DNA from: Actinomycetes bacterium
GTDB taxonomy: Bacteria > Actinomycetota > Actinomycetes > Propionibacteriales > Propionibacteriaceae
Length of the DNA: 64,000 nucleotides
Reading direction: 5' to 3'
NCBI GenBank assembly: GCA_023443125.1
Contig: JAEZVO010000027.1
Location: forward strand, 1-64,000
A model generated the notes under the pieces. It did no database searches, had not been told where the DNA came from, and was given only the letters and a program-made list of their open reading frames with translations. Below are positions 45,239-56,073 of this stretch, piece by piece. A program made the position numbers and the translations under genes. Each line of letters begins with the position of its first letter. Position 1 is the stretch's first letter.

Positions 45239-45254
45239 TCGAACATGTGTAGGG
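45239..45254. promoter_or_regulatory. LexA half-box at the lexA promoter
   Basis: TCGAAC-ATGT-GTAGGG: a perfect left half-site, weak right half. It overlaps a -10-like TAGGGT (45250-45255) placed 8 bases before the lexA ATG, which suggests a leaderless, autorepressed lexA transcript. Confidence 0.55.
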
Positions 45255-45262
45255 TATGTGGC

Positions 45263-45988
45263 ATGACGACCCCGAATAAGCCACGTGGCAGCGGACGCCC
45301 CTCGCGAGCCGACATCGAAGCGGAATTCGGCACCGAGGGGCCTGCTGAACCTGGCCTCACTCCCCGTGCATCCAAGCTCCTGGGCATCATCCGGGAGTCC
45401 ATCAACCGCCACGGGTATCCCCCCAGCGTGCGCGAGATGGCGGAGCAAGCTGGGCTGTCCTCACCGTCGAGTGTCACCTACCAGCTGAAAGCGCTCGAGA
45501 AGGCCGGCTATCTCCGTCGCGACCCGAACCGCACCCGGGCCATGATGGTGATGGACCCCCTTACCGGCGAGCCCGAGGCCGCTGCGCCCGCAACAGACCC
45601 CGTCGAAACACCGGGCGCCGTCTCAACACCGCTTGTTGGGCGTATCGCAGCCGGCGGGCCCATCCTTGCCGAGCAACACATCGAAGACGTGTTTGCCCTG
45701 CCTGAACAGCTCGTCGGGCACGGTGAGTTCTTCATGCTCGAGGTGAAGGGCGACTCCATGATCGACGCCGCCATTTGCGAGGGCGACTGGGTGGTAGTCC
45801 GTCGCCAACCCACCGCCGTCAACGGCGACATCGTCGCAGCACTCCTCGACGACGAAGCCACCGTGAAAACCTTCAAGCGCGACGGCAACCAGGTGTGGCT
45901 ACTTCCCCACAACGAGCGCTACTCCCCCATCGATGGCACCCACGCCACCATCATGGGCAAGATCGTCGCGGTCATGCGCCGCGTGTAG
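45263..45988 (+). CDS. lexA: SOS repressor LexA
   Basis: 241 residues. The N-terminal winged HTH ([20 protein letters not shown], with [17 protein letters not shown] as the recognition region, cited in parts) is joined by an acidic linker to the S24 domain. The self-cleavage site is the Ala-Gly in [10 protein letters not shown]; the catalytic Ser is in GDSMIDAA and the Lys in TVKTFKR. It represses SOS genes until RecA filaments trigger its cleavage. The ATG at 45263 is preferred over an upstream GTG because the predicted transcript starts there. Confidence 0.95.
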   Translation: MTTPNKPRGSGRPSRADIEAEFGTEGPAEPGLTPRASKLLGIIRESINRHGYPPSVREMAEQAGLSSPSSVTYQLKALEKAGYLRRDPNRTRAMMVMDPLTGEPEAAAPATDPVETPGAVSTPLVGRIAAGGPILAEQHIEDVFALPEQLVGHGEFFMLEVKGDSMIDAAICEGDWVVVRRQPTAVNGDIVAALLDDEATVKTFKRDGNQVWLLPHNERYSPIDGTHATIMGKIVAVMRRV

Positions 45989-45993
45989 CCCCA

Positions 45994-46025
45994 AGCTCCC
46001 TATGCGTTCGCAGGAGCAGGGAGCT
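45994..46025. terminator. Possible hairpin between lexA and pntB
   Basis: AGCTCCCT (45994-46001) pairs with AGGGAGCT (46018-46025), loop of 16, overlapping the last codons of pntB. No T-run, so only a weak terminator candidate for these convergent genes. Confidence 0.35.
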
Positions 46026-47403
46026 CAGCGACGAGACTGTTGGTCGAGTCCTTCGCGTCACCGAAGTACATCAGCGAGTTCTCCTTGAAGAACAACGGAT
46101 TCTGCACACCGGCATAGCCCGCACTCATCGAGCGCTTGAACACCACGACGTGCTTCGCTTCCCACACCTTCAGCACGGGCATGCCCGAGATCGGCGAGCC
46201 CGGCTCATTCGCAGCGGGGTTAACCGTGTCGTTGGCGCCGATGACGAGCACGACATCTGCGGTGCCGAAGTCGTCATTGATCTCATCCATCTCGAACACG
46301 ATGTCGTAGGGCACCTTGGCCTCCGCGAGCAGCACATTCATGTGCCCAGGCAGTCGGCCGGCGACCGGATGGATGGCGAACGCCACCTCCGTGCCATTGG
46401 CTTGCAGGCGCCGTGTCAGCTCCGCCACGGGGTACTGCGCTTGTGCCACCGCCATGCCGTAGCCGGGCGCGATCACGACCTTCTTCGCATCTCGCAGCAA
46501 TCCCGCGACGTCCTCCGTCGTCGCGGTGGTGTACTCGCCCATCTCACCTTGCTCAGCAGGAGCAGCATCGCCGAACCCACCCAGAATCACCGACGTGAAC
46601 GAACGGTTCATTGCCTTGCACATGATGTACGAGAGGATCGCGCCGGAGGCGCCTACCAGGGCACCGGTGATGATGAGGATCGACATGTCGAGCATGAAGC
46701 CCGACGCGGCAGCGGCCCAGCCTGAGTACGAGTTCAGCATCGAAATCACGACGGGCATGTCGGCGCCACCGATGGCCGCCACCAAGTGGAAGCCCAGGAA
46801 CAGCGCGAGGACCGTCATGATGACGAGCGGGATGAACGACTGCGTGGTGCAGTACCAGAACCCCAACGCAACCATCACGACGACGTTGAGGAGGTTGAGC
46901 CAGTGCCTGCCAGGCAACATGAGCGGCTTCGAGGCGAGCTTGCCGTTGAGTTTGCCCCAAGCTACGAGCGAGCCGGTCAGCGTCACTGCGCCAATGAGCA
47001 CGCCGAGGTAGACCTCAATCAGATGCAGTAGGTCTGCGCTTTCACCGAGAATGTGCACGTTGTACCCGACGAGCACCGCAGCGGCACCGACGAAGGAGTG
47101 AAGCAGCGCGATGAGTTCGGGCATGCCAGTCATCTCGACCTTGCGCGCTCGCCAAATGCCAATCAAGCCCCCGATCGCGATGGCGGCGTAGAGCGCCACC
47201 GCCGAGAGCCACTGGATGTGTTCGCCCACGATGTCGGTGTAGGCGATCGCAAAGTTCGTGGCGATGACAGCGAGCACCATTCCCATGACGCCGAACGCAT
47301 TGCCGCGCTTGGCCGTTTCGTGTTTCGACAGCCCCGCCAGCGCGAGGATGAACATGATGCCGGAGAAGATGAATGTGGCGTTGATGAAGTTCGCGAGGTA
47401 CAT
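46000..47403 (-). CDS. pntB: NAD(P) transhydrogenase subunit beta PntB
   Basis: 467 residues: about nine transmembrane helices in the first ~280 residues, then the NADP(H)-binding domain III with [17 protein letters not shown] (dinucleotide loop GYGMA) and [14 protein letters not shown]. Together with PntA it uses the proton gradient to make NADPH from NADH. It follows pntA with a 2-base gap. The complete proton-translocating enzyme is not universal in actinobacteria. Confidence 0.93.
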   Translation of the reverse strand: MYLANFINATFIFSGIMFILALAGLSKHETAKRGNAFGVMGMVLAVIATNFAIAYTDIVGEHIQWLSAVALYAAIAIGGLIGIWRARKVEMTGMPELIALLHSFVGAAAVLVGYNVHILGESADLLHLIEVYLGVLIGAVTLTGSLVAWGKLNGKLASKPLMLPGRHWLNLLNVVVMVALGFWYCTTQSFIPLVIMTVLALFLGFHLVAAIGGADMPVVISMLNSYSGWAAAASGFMLDMSILIITGALVGASGAILSYIMCKAMNRSFTSVILGGFGDAAPAEQGEMGEYTTATTEDVAGLLRDAKKVVIAPGYGMAVAQAQYPVAELTRRLQANGTEVAFAIHPVAGRLPGHMNVLLAEAKVPYDIVFEMDEINDDFGTADVVLVIGANDTVNPAANEPGSPISGMPVLKVWEAKHVVVFKRSMSAGYAGVQNPLFFKENSLMYFGDAKDSTNSLVAELPAPANA

Positions 47404-47405
47404 CG

Positions 47406-48938
47406 TCAGCCCTTCCTAAACATGTTCAACATCCGGTGCGTGACGGTGAAACCACCGAACACGTTGATCGATGCGATAAGCACCGCGATGAAGGCGAGGA
47501 TCTTCACTGCGATGTTGTCGTGTGCGAGCTGCGTCATTGCGCCCACGATGATGATGCCGGACACCGCGTTGGTGACGCTCATCAGTGGAGTGTGCAGCGC
47601 GTGCGTGACGTTCCAGACGACGTAGTAACCGACGATGCACGCCAACGCGAACACACCGAACAGGGTGACGAACGAGCTGGGCGCGATGGTGAGCAGCGCG
47701 ATCATCGCGGCAGACCCGAGCCCTACCACCGCGACGGGCATCCACCACGGTTTGGGCGGCTTCGACGGCGTGACCGGCGCTTCCGGCTCCACTGCGGGTG
47801 GCTGCGCCGCGGGCTGGGGCGCAGCCGACACCTGAATGGGCGGCGGTGGGAACGTGATTTCCCCATCGCGAGCGACGGTCATGGTGCGAACGACTTCGTC
47901 GTCGAAGTCGATCACGATCTGGCCGTCCTTGCCCGGCGTCATGAGCTGCAGGGCGTTGACGAGGTTCGTCGCGTAGAGCTGCGACGCCTGCCCCGGCAGC
48001 CGGGATGCCATGTCGGTGTACCCGATGATGGTGACGCCGCCGTCGGTGACGTAGCTCTCACCTCTACGGGTGAGTTCGCAGTTGCCACCGCCGAGTGCAG
48101 CCAGGTCGACGATCACTGAGCCCGGCTTCATCGACGCCACCATGTCTGCGGTGATGAGCCTCGGCGAAGGCTTACCCGGGATGGCGGCCGTCGTGATGAT
48201 GATGTCCACCTCGGCGGCCTGCTGGGCATAGAGTTCCGCGGCGCGGGCCGCGTAATCAGCACTCGCTTCCTTGGCATAGCCGTCGGAGCTCACACCCTGG
48301 TCGGCGGCGACGTGTAGGAACTCGGCCCCCATGGATTCGACCTGCTCAGCCGTCTCCGGGCGGACGTCGGTGGCCCGCACGATGGCGCCCAGCGAGTTCG
48401 CGGCACCAATGGCAGCCAGGCCTGCGACGCCGGTGCCCGCGACAAGCACCTTCGCGGGCGGCACCTTGCCTGCCGCAGTCACCTGTCCGGTGAAGAACCT
48501 GCCGAAGGCATGCGCCGCTTCGATCACGGCGCGGTAGCCGGAGATATTCGCGAGCGAACTGAGCGCATCCAGCGCCTGGGCACGCGAGGTACGTGGCACC
48601 ATGTCCATGCTCAGCGCCGTCACGCCAGCTGCCGCTAGTTGCTCGGTGAGCGTGATGTCTTGACGCGGGCCGAGGAAGGTAATCAGCACTGCACCTGGCC
48701 GCATCTGGCTGATCTGCTCCGGCGTGGGCGCATTCACGGCGACGACGATGTCGCAGTGCCAGGCGTCGTCGACGATCGATGCGCCGGCGTCGAGGTATGC
48801 GTGATCCTCAAACGATGCCAGTTGTCCGGCGCCTGATTCGACGAGCACGTTGTACCCGAGCTTGCGGAGGCCTTCCACGGATTTCGGTGTTGCCGCTACG
48901 CGCGCGTCACCCAGTTCCTTTGGTACACCAATATCCAT
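47406..48938 (-). CDS. pntA: NAD(P) transhydrogenase subunit alpha PntA
   Basis: 510 residues, the single-chain form like that of E. coli. Domain I (NAD binding, residues 1-~385) opens [18 protein letters not shown] and holds [20 protein letters not shown]; a Pro-rich linker follows (~395-425), then four transmembrane helices of domain II and a basic C-terminus (MLNMFRKG). The ATG at 48938 is the family start; the same frame stays open ~200 bases upstream, but those codons do not resemble any PntA. No own terminator before pntB. Confidence 0.93.
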   Translation of the reverse strand: MDIGVPKELGDARVAATPKSVEGLRKLGYNVLVESGAGQLASFEDHAYLDAGASIVDDAWHCDIVVAVNAPTPEQISQMRPGAVLITFLGPRQDITLTEQLAAAGVTALSMDMVPRTSRAQALDALSSLANISGYRAVIEAAHAFGRFFTGQVTAAGKVPPAKVLVAGTGVAGLAAIGAANSLGAIVRATDVRPETAEQVESMGAEFLHVAADQGVSSDGYAKEASADYAARAAELYAQQAAEVDIIITTAAIPGKPSPRLITADMVASMKPGSVIVDLAALGGGNCELTRRGESYVTDGGVTIIGYTDMASRLPGQASQLYATNLVNALQLMTPGKDGQIVIDFDDEVVRTMTVARDGEITFPPPPIQVSAAPQPAAQPPAVEPEAPVTPSKPPKPWWMPVAVVGLGSAAMIALLTIAPSSFVTLFGVFALACIVGYYVVWNVTHALHTPLMSVTNAVSGIIIVGAMTQLAHDNIAVKILAFIAVLIASINVFGGFTVTHRMLNMFRKG

Positions 48939-49005
48939 GGCTCTAACCGTACCGACGAGCTCTCTGGCGCTGACACCGGGGCAGGATTGACGCAGTGTCA
49001 ACCAC

Positions 49006-50931
49006 TCATGGTGCGCCCCGCAGGCGGCGCAGCGCGTCGGATGCCACCTCAACATCATTGGTGACCCAAAACTCTGGCATCGAGCGCAAGAGGAAGGATC
49101 CGTAGCGAGCGGTGGCGAGTCGCGAATCGAGCACGGCGACCACACCCCGATCCGAAGAACGCCGGATCAAGCGTCCAGCACCCTGCGCCAGCAGCAAGGC
49201 CGCGTGCGTGGCAGCCACCGACATAAACCCGTTGCCACCGGCGTCGCTCACCGCCTTCTGCCGCGCCTGCATGAGCGGATCGTCGGGACGAGGGAAGGGA
49301 ATCTTCTCGATGATGACCAACTGGCACGTCTCCCCCGGCACGTCCACGCCTTGCCACAGCGATAAGGTGCCGAACAGGCTCGTCTCTGGGTTGTCGATGA
49401 ATCGGCGGGTGAGCTCTGACAACTGCGCGTCGCCCTGGCACAACACCGTAAACGACGGCAACACCTTGCGCACGTGATCGGCGGCCTGCTCCGCTGAACG
49501 TCGGGAGGCGAAGAGCCCGAGGGTTCGCCCACCTGCCGCCCAGACGAGTTCCGCGATCTGATCTTTCATGGCCTCGGACATACCGTCGCGGTCGGGTTTG
49601 GGCAGCGACTTCGCCACGTACAAGATGCCCTGTGTTCCGTAGTCGAACGGTGAACCGACGTCGACGCCTTTCCACTCCAAATCGGAAGGGATCAGTCCGA
49701 CCGAGCGCGCCACCGAGTCGAAGTTGCCGCCGAGCGAGAGCGTCGCCGACGTCAGTACCGTCGTCGTTGCTCCGAACACGTGTTCGCGTAGTAACCCCGC
49801 GACGTTGAGCGGCGCGACGAACACCGCTCGCCCCATCACTTCTGATTCTGCAACCCACACCACGTCGGCGTCGGCGAGCGTGGCGATGCGGCCGGCGACG
49901 TCGTAGATCTCACGCACCGCGCCCAACACCTGAGATTTCTCGGCGTCGTCCTTCGCGGCACCCATGGCCGAAACCACCTTGCGTGCCACGTCGCGAACCA
50001 GCGCTGCAGCACGCGTGATCTCCTGGTCGGCGTCGAGGACGCGTCCCACGTCGGCGTCGGCGAGGGCCTCCCGGAATTCGTCGGCAACTTCGAGGAAATC
50101 GGCGCCCAGATCGTCATTGACATGGTCGAGTGCGCGCTTCGCGGCGCGTTCGATGATGCCTGGGGTGAGCTCGTCGGTGGCGGCGTTGGTGATCCGACTC
50201 ACCAGTTCGTGTGCCTCGTCGATGATGACGGCGTCGTGCTCGGGCAGCGCAGTGCCGCCATGCATTGCGTTGATGGCCAGAAGCGCGTGATTAGTGACTA
50301 CCAGATCGGCTTCACGGGCTTTTTCGCGCGACAGCTCGACACGGCACTCATCGATGAATGGGCACGAAGCACCCAAACACTCGCGGGTGGGGATAGAGAC
50401 CTGCTGCCACGCGAGCGGCGTGTGCGCTGGGGCATCGTCGCGGTCAGCCAAGCCGCCAGATTCAACCTGCTCCTCCACCCACTCGCGCAGACGCAGCACT
50501 TCGGAGCCCGTGTCGCTCACCTGCACCGTCTCGGAGCCCAGTAGCGCCGACTGCTCTGGTTGCACACCGTCGCGCGCTCGATACAGGCACGCGTAATTGG
50601 TGCGCCCTTTCAGGATGGCGGTGCGCGGGCGTTCGCCCGTGGTGCGCTCCATGGCGGCAAGTGCCGTCGGAATGTCCTTCGTGGCCAGCTGCGCTTGGAG
50701 GGCGAGGGTGGCCGTCGCGACGACGATGCGCTCTCCCGTCTCAGCCGCACGGTGCAGCGCAGGGATCAGGTAGCCGAGCGATTTACCCGTACCCGTGCCC
50801 GCTTGCACGAGCAGATGCTCCTGGGTTTCGAGCGCGGAGCCCACCGCGTCGACCATCTCTTGCTGCCCAGCGCGCGTCTGCCCACCGAAGCTCTCGACTG
50901 CGGCCTCCAGAACGTCGAGAGAGCTAACCAT
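49006..50931 (-). CDS. dinG: DinG-family ATP-dependent DNA helicase
   Basis: 641 residues, SF2 XPD/DinG helicase. Walker A is [14 protein letters not shown] (about 41-54); a four-Cys iron-sulfur region reads NYACLYR, then [13 protein letters not shown]; motif II is VIIDEAHEL; the C-terminal helicase half has [13 protein letters not shown] and AGRLIRRS. Such enzymes unwind damaged or structured DNA 5' to 3'. The ATG overlaps the hflX 3' end by 8 bases, so it shares the hflX promoter, which carries a DNA-damage motif. No exonuclease domain is present. Confidence 0.9.
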   Translation of the reverse strand: MVSSLDVLEAAVESFGGQTRAGQQEMVDAVGSALETQEHLLVQAGTGTGKSLGYLIPALHRAAETGERIVVATATLALQAQLATKDIPTALAAMERTTGERPRTAILKGRTNYACLYRARDGVQPEQSALLGSETVQVSDTGSEVLRLREWVEEQVESGGLADRDDAPAHTPLAWQQVSIPTRECLGASCPFIDECRVELSREKAREADLVVTNHALLAINAMHGGTALPEHDAVIIDEAHELVSRITNAATDELTPGIIERAAKRALDHVNDDLGADFLEVADEFREALADADVGRVLDADQEITRAAALVRDVARKVVSAMGAAKDDAEKSQVLGAVREIYDVAGRIATLADADVVWVAESEVMGRAVFVAPLNVAGLLREHVFGATTTVLTSATLSLGGNFDSVARSVGLIPSDLEWKGVDVGSPFDYGTQGILYVAKSLPKPDRDGMSEAMKDQIAELVWAAGGRTLGLFASRRSAEQAADHVRKVLPSFTVLCQGDAQLSELTRRFIDNPETSLFGTLSLWQGVDVPGETCQLVIIEKIPFPRPDDPLMQARQKAVSDAGGNGFMSVAATHAALLLAQGAGRLIRRSSDRGVVAVLDSRLATARYGSFLLRSMPEFWVTNDVEVASDALRRLRGAP

Positions 50932-52309
50932 GGCGCATCAGCTCGTCGGCGAGGTCGGGCTTCGCGAACCCGACGATGTGCGTGCCCTGCTCGACGTGCT
51001 CGATGCTGTGGATGAGGGCTTCCTTGTGGACGCGGTCGACGAGATCGCCTCGCGAGTACGGCACTACCACGTCGACGGGCACTTCCGGTTTCGGCAGACG
51101 TTCGGCGATCACATCGCGCAGCTCGTCGATGCCGTTACCGGTGCGGGCCGACGTGACCACGGCGTCCGGGTAGTTGGCACGCAACATCATCAAGGTGGTT
51201 GCATCCGCTCGGTCAGCCTTGTTGAACACGAGTTGTTCGGGCACCGAACTCGCACCAATCTCGCTCAGCACCGTGCGCACCGCGTCGATCTGGCCCTCCG
51301 GCGCGGGGTCTGAGGCGTCGACGACGTGCAGCAGTAGATCTGCATCGACGGCTTCTTCCAGGGTGGAGCGGAACGCCTCCACCAGGTCGTGTGGCAAGTG
51401 ACGCACGAACCCGACGGTGTCCGTCAGCGTGAACACTCGCCCGTCGTCGGTTTGGGAGCGTCGCGTGGTGGGGTCGAGCGTGGCGAACAGGGCATTCTCG
51501 ACGAGCACGCCGGCGCCGGTGATGCGGTTGAGCAGCGACGATTTCCCAGCGTTCGTGTATCCGACGATGGCGACGCTGGGCACAGCGTTGCGTTTACGCT
51601 CGGCCCGCTTCGATTCGCGCTGCTGCTCCATCTCGTTCAGCTTCCGGCGCAGCTGGGCGATGCGCACGCCGATACGCCGACGATCCGTCTCGATGCGGGT
51701 TTCACCCGGGCCGCGGCCACCGATACCCGCGCCACCTGCGGCACGCCCACCGGCCTGCCGCGACAGATTGCCACCCCAACCGCGCAACCGCTGCTTCAGA
51801 TATCCCAGCTGCGCCATCTCCACCTGGGCCTTGCCCTCCGCAGATTTCGCGTGCTGCGCAAAGATGTCGAGGATCAGCCCAGTGCGGTCGACAACCTTGA
51901 CCCCGATGCGATCCTCAAGGTTACGCAGCTGCGCCGCCTCGAGTTCGCCGTCGCAAATCACCGTGTCGGCCCCGGTAGCTTCCACGACCTCGCGAATCTC
52001 GGCCACCTTGCCACTGCCGACGTAGGTGGCCGGGTCAGGTGTAGAGCGGCGCTGGACGAGCGCGTCGAGCACCTGCGAGCCCGCGGTTTCACTGAGCAGT
52101 TTCAGCTCGGCCATGGCGTTGTCTGCGTCGGCTTGCGTGCCCGACGTCCACACACTTACCAGCACCACGCGCTCGAGCCGCAGCTGGCGATACTCGACCT
52201 CGGAGATGTCGCCCAGCTCGGTGGACATGCCAGCCACGCGCCTGAGCGCGTGGCGATCCGCAAGGTCTTCTTGGGCACCGTCGTAGGAGAACTCGTCGTA
52301 GGTCGTCAT
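50924..52309 (-). CDS. hflX: GTPase HflX
   Basis: About 461 residues. The N-terminal HflX domain includes the family signature GGAGIGGRGPGETRIETDRR (key part GRGPGETRIE), followed by a coiled coil (IAQLRRKLNEMEQQR) and a GTPase domain with G1 GYTNAGKSSLL, G3 DTVG and G4 NKAD. HflX splits stalled ribosomes under stress. The ATG at 52309 (MTTYDEF) is preferred over ATG at 52318 because the predicted transcript start lies between them, which would make the mRNA essentially leaderless. Co-transcribed with dinG. Confidence 0.92.
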   Translation of the reverse strand: MTTYDEFSYDGAQEDLADRHALRRVAGMSTELGDISEVEYRQLRLERVVLVSVWTSGTQADADNAMAELKLLSETAGSQVLDALVQRRSTPDPATYVGSGKVAEIREVVEATGADTVICDGELEAAQLRNLEDRIGVKVVDRTGLILDIFAQHAKSAEGKAQVEMAQLGYLKQRLRGWGGNLSRQAGGRAAGGAGIGGRGPGETRIETDRRRIGVRIAQLRRKLNEMEQQRESKRAERKRNAVPSVAIVGYTNAGKSSLLNRITGAGVLVENALFATLDPTTRRSQTDDGRVFTLTDTVGFVRHLPHDLVEAFRSTLEEAVDADLLLHVVDASDPAPEGQIDAVRTVLSEIGASSVPEQLVFNKADRADATTLMMLRANYPDAVVTSARTGNGIDELRDVIAERLPKPEVPVDVVVPYSRGDLVDRVHKEALIHSIEHVEQGTHIVGFAKPDLADELMRHG

Positions 52310-52318
52310 GATTGGCAT

Positions 52319-52341
52319 ATTCTCTCAGCCACCACTGACAG
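52319..52341 (-). promoter_or_regulatory. RecA-NDp/PafBC-type promoter of hflX-dinG
   Basis: On the minus strand CTGTCAGTG, 8 bases, GAGAAT. Eight of nine positions of the upstream element match TTGTCRGTG; the -10 keeps A and the final T of TANNNT. Start predicted at about 52312. Confidence 0.5.
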
Positions 52342-52378
52342 CTCCAAGCGGGCACGACGAACCTGTGGAAAACCCGGC

Positions 52379-53191
52379 TCAGTGCTCGTGAAAATCACCA
52401 CTCGCGACGATCACCGCCGGGCCCGTGAGTACTGCCTCATCGGCGTTGAACTCAACGAGCAGTTGCCCACCGGGCACGGTCACTTGCACCGGCCCTTCGA
52501 AGTCGACGCGAGAACGGTATGCGGCTGCTGCCGCGACGACGCCCGTGCCGCAACTCTGCGTTTCGCCAATACCGCGCTCGTGCACCCGCATGGCCAGCTC
52601 GCCTGAGCCATCGACACGCACGAACTCGACGTTGACCCCGTCGGGAAACAGACTGTTTGGTTCCACCACAGGCGGTGTACGCAGGTCGAGCGCAGCGAGA
52701 TCCTCGTCACCGATGAATGCCACGGCGTGGGGATTGCCGACGTTGACCGGCACGGCGTCGAATGTCGTATCACCGACGGTGACCCGAGCCGTGTCGTCAC
52801 TTACCACCGCACGCCCGACACCCACCGCAACACCGCCAGGCACGAAACGCGCGTGCTTCACGCCGGCGCGCGTAGCCACGTCGAACTCTCGTTCGTTCAG
52901 CATCTGTTCGCTGCGCAGGAACTCGGCGAACACGCGAAGCCCGTTGCCGCACATCTCCGCGACGGTGCCGTCGGCATTCCAATAATCCATGAACCACAGG
53001 TCCGTGTCGCCTTCCCACCCATCGACGAGCCCGGCCCGCACCGCGCGGATCACCCCGTCGCCACCGATGCCTCCCCGCCGGTCCGCCAAGGCGCGAACGA
53101 GCTCAGGCGTCATCTCTCGCATGCCGCCCGGGTCTTTGAGCAGCACGAAGTCGTTGTGCGTGCCGTGTCCTTTACGGAAATGAATACCCAT
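52379..53191 (-). CDS. dapF: Diaminopimelate epimerase DapF
   Basis: 270 residues. The two catalytic Cys are visible in AEMCGNGLRVF and TQSCGTGVVAA, each in one of two mirror-image domains; GHGTHNDFVLL at the N-terminus is typical. It converts LL- to meso-diaminopimelate for lysine and peptidoglycan synthesis. The ATG at 53191 follows AAGGAG. It is 10 bases downstream of the miaA stop, so miaA-dapF form an operon. Confidence 0.95.
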   Translation of the reverse strand: MGIHFRKGHGTHNDFVLLKDPGGMREMTPELVRALADRRGGIGGDGVIRAVRAGLVDGWEGDTDLWFMDYWNADGTVAEMCGNGLRVFAEFLRSEQMLNEREFDVATRAGVKHARFVPGGVAVGVGRAVVSDDTARVTVGDTTFDAVPVNVGNPHAVAFIGDEDLAALDLRTPPVVEPNSLFPDGVNVEFVRVDGSGELAMRVHERGIGETQSCGTGVVAAAAAYRSRVDFEGPVQVTVPGGQLLVEFNADEAVLTGPAVIVASGDFHEH

Positions 53192-53201
53192 CCTGGCTCC
53201 T

Positions 53202-54131
53202 TCATGCCTGCAGCGCTTGAGCGACATCTGCGGCAATCGTCGACACGTTGCTGTCGTCGCCTGCCACCAACCAGCGTATGCGAGGATCCCTGCGGTACCA
53301 GCCCAGCTGTTTGCGGAAGAACTTCCTCGTGGCTCGCTTCACGGCGTTCTTCGCCTCGTCCTCGGTGAGTTCCCCGTCGAGCATCTGCACCACTTGCCGG
53401 TACCCGATGGCGCGCAGCGCAGTGCGCCCTTCTCGCAGGCCCACATCGAGCAGCGCGCGCACCTCGTCGACGAGCCCCGCCTCCCACATGCTGTCGACAC
53501 GAGCATCAATCCGGGCATCGAGCACGTCGCGCGGCAGGTCGAGTCCGTACTGCTGAACTCCTTCTAGCTCGTACGTCCATTGCGGCAGCGTCGGTGTGTG
53601 ACCGCCCGTAATTTCGTGAATCTCGAGCGCGCGCACGATGCGCCGACCATTGCCCGGCTCAATATTCTCCGCCGACGACGGCGCCACCTCGCGCAATCGC
53701 TCATGCAACGCTGGTGCCCCTACGCGGGCAAGCTCCGCTTCCCACTTCGCACGCACCTGCTCGTCGGAGCCCGGGAAGTGGAAGGCGTCGGTGATGGCGC
53801 GGGTGTACAGCGGCGATCCGCCGACGACGATCGGCACCCCACCTCGGCGTTGAATATCCGCGATTATCGCGCGTGCCTGTTCCTGAAACTCGGCCACGGA
53901 GGCCTGCTCAGTGACCTCCATGATGTCGATGAGGTGGTGCGGAATTCCCCGACGCTCCTCATGCGTGGGCTTGGCAGTGCCGATGTTCATTCCCCGGTAG
54001 ACGAGCATGGAATCCGCGTTCACGATCTCCGCACGAATCCCCTCGTTCTGCAGCCGCACCGCGACGTCGACGGCGAGCGCAGACTTGCCGCTGGCCGTCG
54101 GGCCAATCAGAACAATCACGGGTTGAGTCAT
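53202..54131 (-). CDS. miaA: tRNA dimethylallyltransferase MiaA
   Basis: 309 residues. P-loop GPTASGKSALAVDVA near the N-terminus, VNADSMLVYRGMNIGTAKP (substrate loop, cited as MNIGTAKP), and GRRIVRALEI further on. It prenylates A37 of tRNAs reading UNN codons; MiaB, encoded nearby on the same strand, completes the ms2i6A modification. First gene of the miaA-dapF run. Confidence 0.95.
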   Translation of the reverse strand: MTQPVIVLIGPTASGKSALAVDVAVRLQNEGIRAEIVNADSMLVYRGMNIGTAKPTHEERRGIPHHLIDIMEVTEQASVAEFQEQARAIIADIQRRGGVPIVVGGSPLYTRAITDAFHFPGSDEQVRAKWEAELARVGAPALHERLREVAPSSAENIEPGNGRRIVRALEIHEITGGHTPTLPQWTYELEGVQQYGLDLPRDVLDARIDARVDSMWEAGLVDEVRALLDVGLREGRTALRAIGYRQVVQMLDGELTEDEAKNAVKRATRKFFRKQLGWYRRDPRIRWLVAGDDSNVSTIAADVAQALQA

Positions 54132-54226
54132 AGGGCAAGTGTGTCACCATGGAAGTACCAGGTTGGTATGGATTCGCTTTCAGCACTGATCTGGATACCA
54201 CTCCACGAATTGTGAAAGGAAGCGAC

Positions 54227-54421
54227 ATGGGAATGTTCGACGACATTAAGAACAAGGTTGCTGGACAGGATCCGGACAAGCTTCGTGAAGGCGCAGAGCG
54301 CGCTGGCGACTTCGTCGACGAGAAGACCGACAGCAAGTACGCCGACAAGGTCGACAAGGCGCAGGACTTCGCCAACGACCAGATCGACAAGCTCGACGGC
54401 GGTAAGAACGACAACAAGTGA
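54227..54421 (+). CDS. MT0933-type small antitoxin-like protein
   Basis: 64 residues, highly charged and helical: MGMFDDIKNKVAGQ, then DFVDEKTDSKYADKVDKAQDFANDQ. This matches the Rv0909/MT0933 antitoxin family of actinobacteria. It starts behind GAAAGGAAG. No toxin gene (Rv0910-like START-domain protein) lies beside it, so it is either an orphan or has another role. It lies between miaB and miaA on the opposite strand, so it needs its own promoter. Confidence 0.8.
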   Translation: MGMFDDIKNKVAGQDPDKLREGAERAGDFVDEKTDSKYADKVDKAQDFANDQIDKLDGGKNDNK

Positions 54422-54458
54422 GCTGTGGCGGGCTGAGCCCCGCACCGTAGACGCTCAT

Positions 54459-54520
54459 CCGAAGGCCGGGGCCTCCTGACTACGCGAACGCGTGGGTGCA
54501 GGTTAGGCTCCGGCCTTCGG
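54459..54520. terminator. Long-loop hairpin between the MT0933-like gene and miaB
   Basis: CCGAAGGCCGG (54459-54469) pairs perfectly with CCGGCCTTCGG (54510-54520), loop of 40. The right arm lies in the last miaB codons. It could end both convergent transcripts, but no T-run follows. Confidence 0.4.
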
Positions 54521-55969
54521 CCGTAGTGTGGGCATGCCCAGGCCCACCCCAGCCGGACGCGCGGGGCCTTCCTCGCGCAGCTGCCAAGCGTCGCCGCCGC
54601 GGGTGCGACGCAGATCGCGGATGGGCTCGTCGGAGTTCAGGTGGTGCGGCGCGGCGTAGGTAATGCGCGCTGTCGCGATGTCGCCGGGGCGCGGGCGCTC
54701 GGCTGGATCATCGCTCACCGCGACGTGCACCAGTCGGTTGTCGCGAGCGCGTCCGCTCATGCGTTGCGTCTCGCCGTCCTTGCGCCCTTCGCCCACTGCG
54801 AACATGACCTCGACGTCGGCGCCCTCCAGCTTGCGGTTCTCCTCCCACGCAATCTGGTCGACGAGCTGCACGAGACGCTCGTACCGCTCCTGCACGACGG
54901 GCTTGGGCACCTGGTTCTCCATCTCGCCCGCCGGCGTGCCCGGACGGATCGAGTACTGGAACGTGAACGCCGCCGAGAACCGCGACTGCTCCACCACGCG
55001 CAGCGTGTCTTCAAAGTCCTCGTCGGTTTCGCCTGGGAAGCCCACGATGATGTCGGTGGTGATCGCCGCGTGCGGGATGGCATCGCGCACGTTCGCGAGG
55101 ATGTCGAGGAAACGCTTGGAACGGTACGAGCGCCGCATGGACTTCAAGATGGCATCGGATCCGGACTGCAACGGCATGTGCAGGCTCGGCATCACATTGG
55201 GCGTTTCCGCCATGGCCGCGATCACGTCGTCGGTGAAATCCTTCGGATGCGGCGACGTGAACCGCACGCGCTCCAACCCGTCGATCTCCCCACACGCGCG
55301 CAGCAGCTTGGCGAAGGCCTGGCGGTCGCCGAATTCGACGCCGTAGGCGTTCACGTTTTGGCCGAGCAAGGTGATCTCCTGGACACCCTCGTCGACGAGC
55401 ATGCGGATCTCGGCGAGAATGTCGCCAGGCCGACGGTCGGTCTCCTTCCCGCGCAACTGCGGGACGATGCAGAAGGTGCAGGTGTTGTTGCAGCCCACCG
55501 AGATGGACACCCACCCCGAGTACGGAGACTCGCGCCTGCTCGGCAGATTCGACGGGAACGTCTCCAGCGCTTCCTTGATCTCGACCTGCGCCTGCTGTTC
55601 CACGCGAGCGCGCTCCAACAGCGTCGGCAACGAACCGACATTGTGCGTACCGAACACGACGTCCACCCACGGCGCTCGCTTCACGATGGTGTCGCGGTCT
55701 TTCTGCGCCATACAGCCACCCACCGCAATCTGCATGCCGGGGTGCTGCTCCTTGACTCGCGCCATGTGCCCGAGGTTGCCGTAGAGCCGGTTGTCTGCGT
55801 TCTCGCGCACCGCGCAGGTGTTGAACACGACGACGTCCGCCCCGGCCGACGGGCCCTCCCCCTCGGCACGCACCATGCCCGCGTCTTCGAGGAGGCCGCT
55901 AATGCGTTCGGAGTCGTGCACGTTCATCTGGCACCCGTAGGTGATTACGTGGTAGCTGCGCTCAGTCAT
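54503..55969 (-). CDS. miaB: tRNA-2-methylthio-N6-dimethylallyladenosine synthase MiaB
   Basis: 488 residues, a radical SAM methylthiotransferase. N-terminal domain cysteines are in YGCQMN, NTCAVRE and GGCMAQ (second [4Fe-4S] cluster); the radical SAM motif is CNNTCTFC; a C-terminal TRAM domain follows. It converts i6A37 to ms2i6A37 in tRNA, acting after MiaA. The ATG at 55969 opens [13 protein letters not shown]; the upstream in-frame ATG would add 39 unrelated residues. Confidence 0.95.
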   Translation of the reverse strand: MTERSYHVITYGCQMNVHDSERISGLLEDAGMVRAEGEGPSAGADVVVFNTCAVRENADNRLYGNLGHMARVKEQHPGMQIAVGGCMAQKDRDTIVKRAPWVDVVFGTHNVGSLPTLLERARVEQQAQVEIKEALETFPSNLPSRRESPYSGWVSISVGCNNTCTFCIVPQLRGKETDRRPGDILAEIRMLVDEGVQEITLLGQNVNAYGVEFGDRQAFAKLLRACGEIDGLERVRFTSPHPKDFTDDVIAAMAETPNVMPSLHMPLQSGSDAILKSMRRSYRSKRFLDILANVRDAIPHAAITTDIIVGFPGETDEDFEDTLRVVEQSRFSAAFTFQYSIRPGTPAGEMENQVPKPVVQERYERLVQLVDQIAWEENRKLEGADVEVMFAVGEGRKDGETQRMSGRARDNRLVHVAVSDDPAERPRPGDIATARITYAAPHHLNSDEPIRDLRRTRGGDAWQLREEGPARPAGVGLGMPTLRPKAGA

Positions 55970-56073
55970 AACCGCACCAGGGTACCTGGCTGAGCGCGGC
56001 CGCCCCAACCGCGTCGGGGGTGTATCAAGCCCAGCTACCCTGGAACGCACAGCACACGGGAAGGACGAATGCC

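Noticed and set aside
48939..49145. N-terminal extension of pntA
   Set aside because: The frame is open upstream of the ATG at 48938, but the added residues do not resemble PntA and the family start is at MDIGVPKE.
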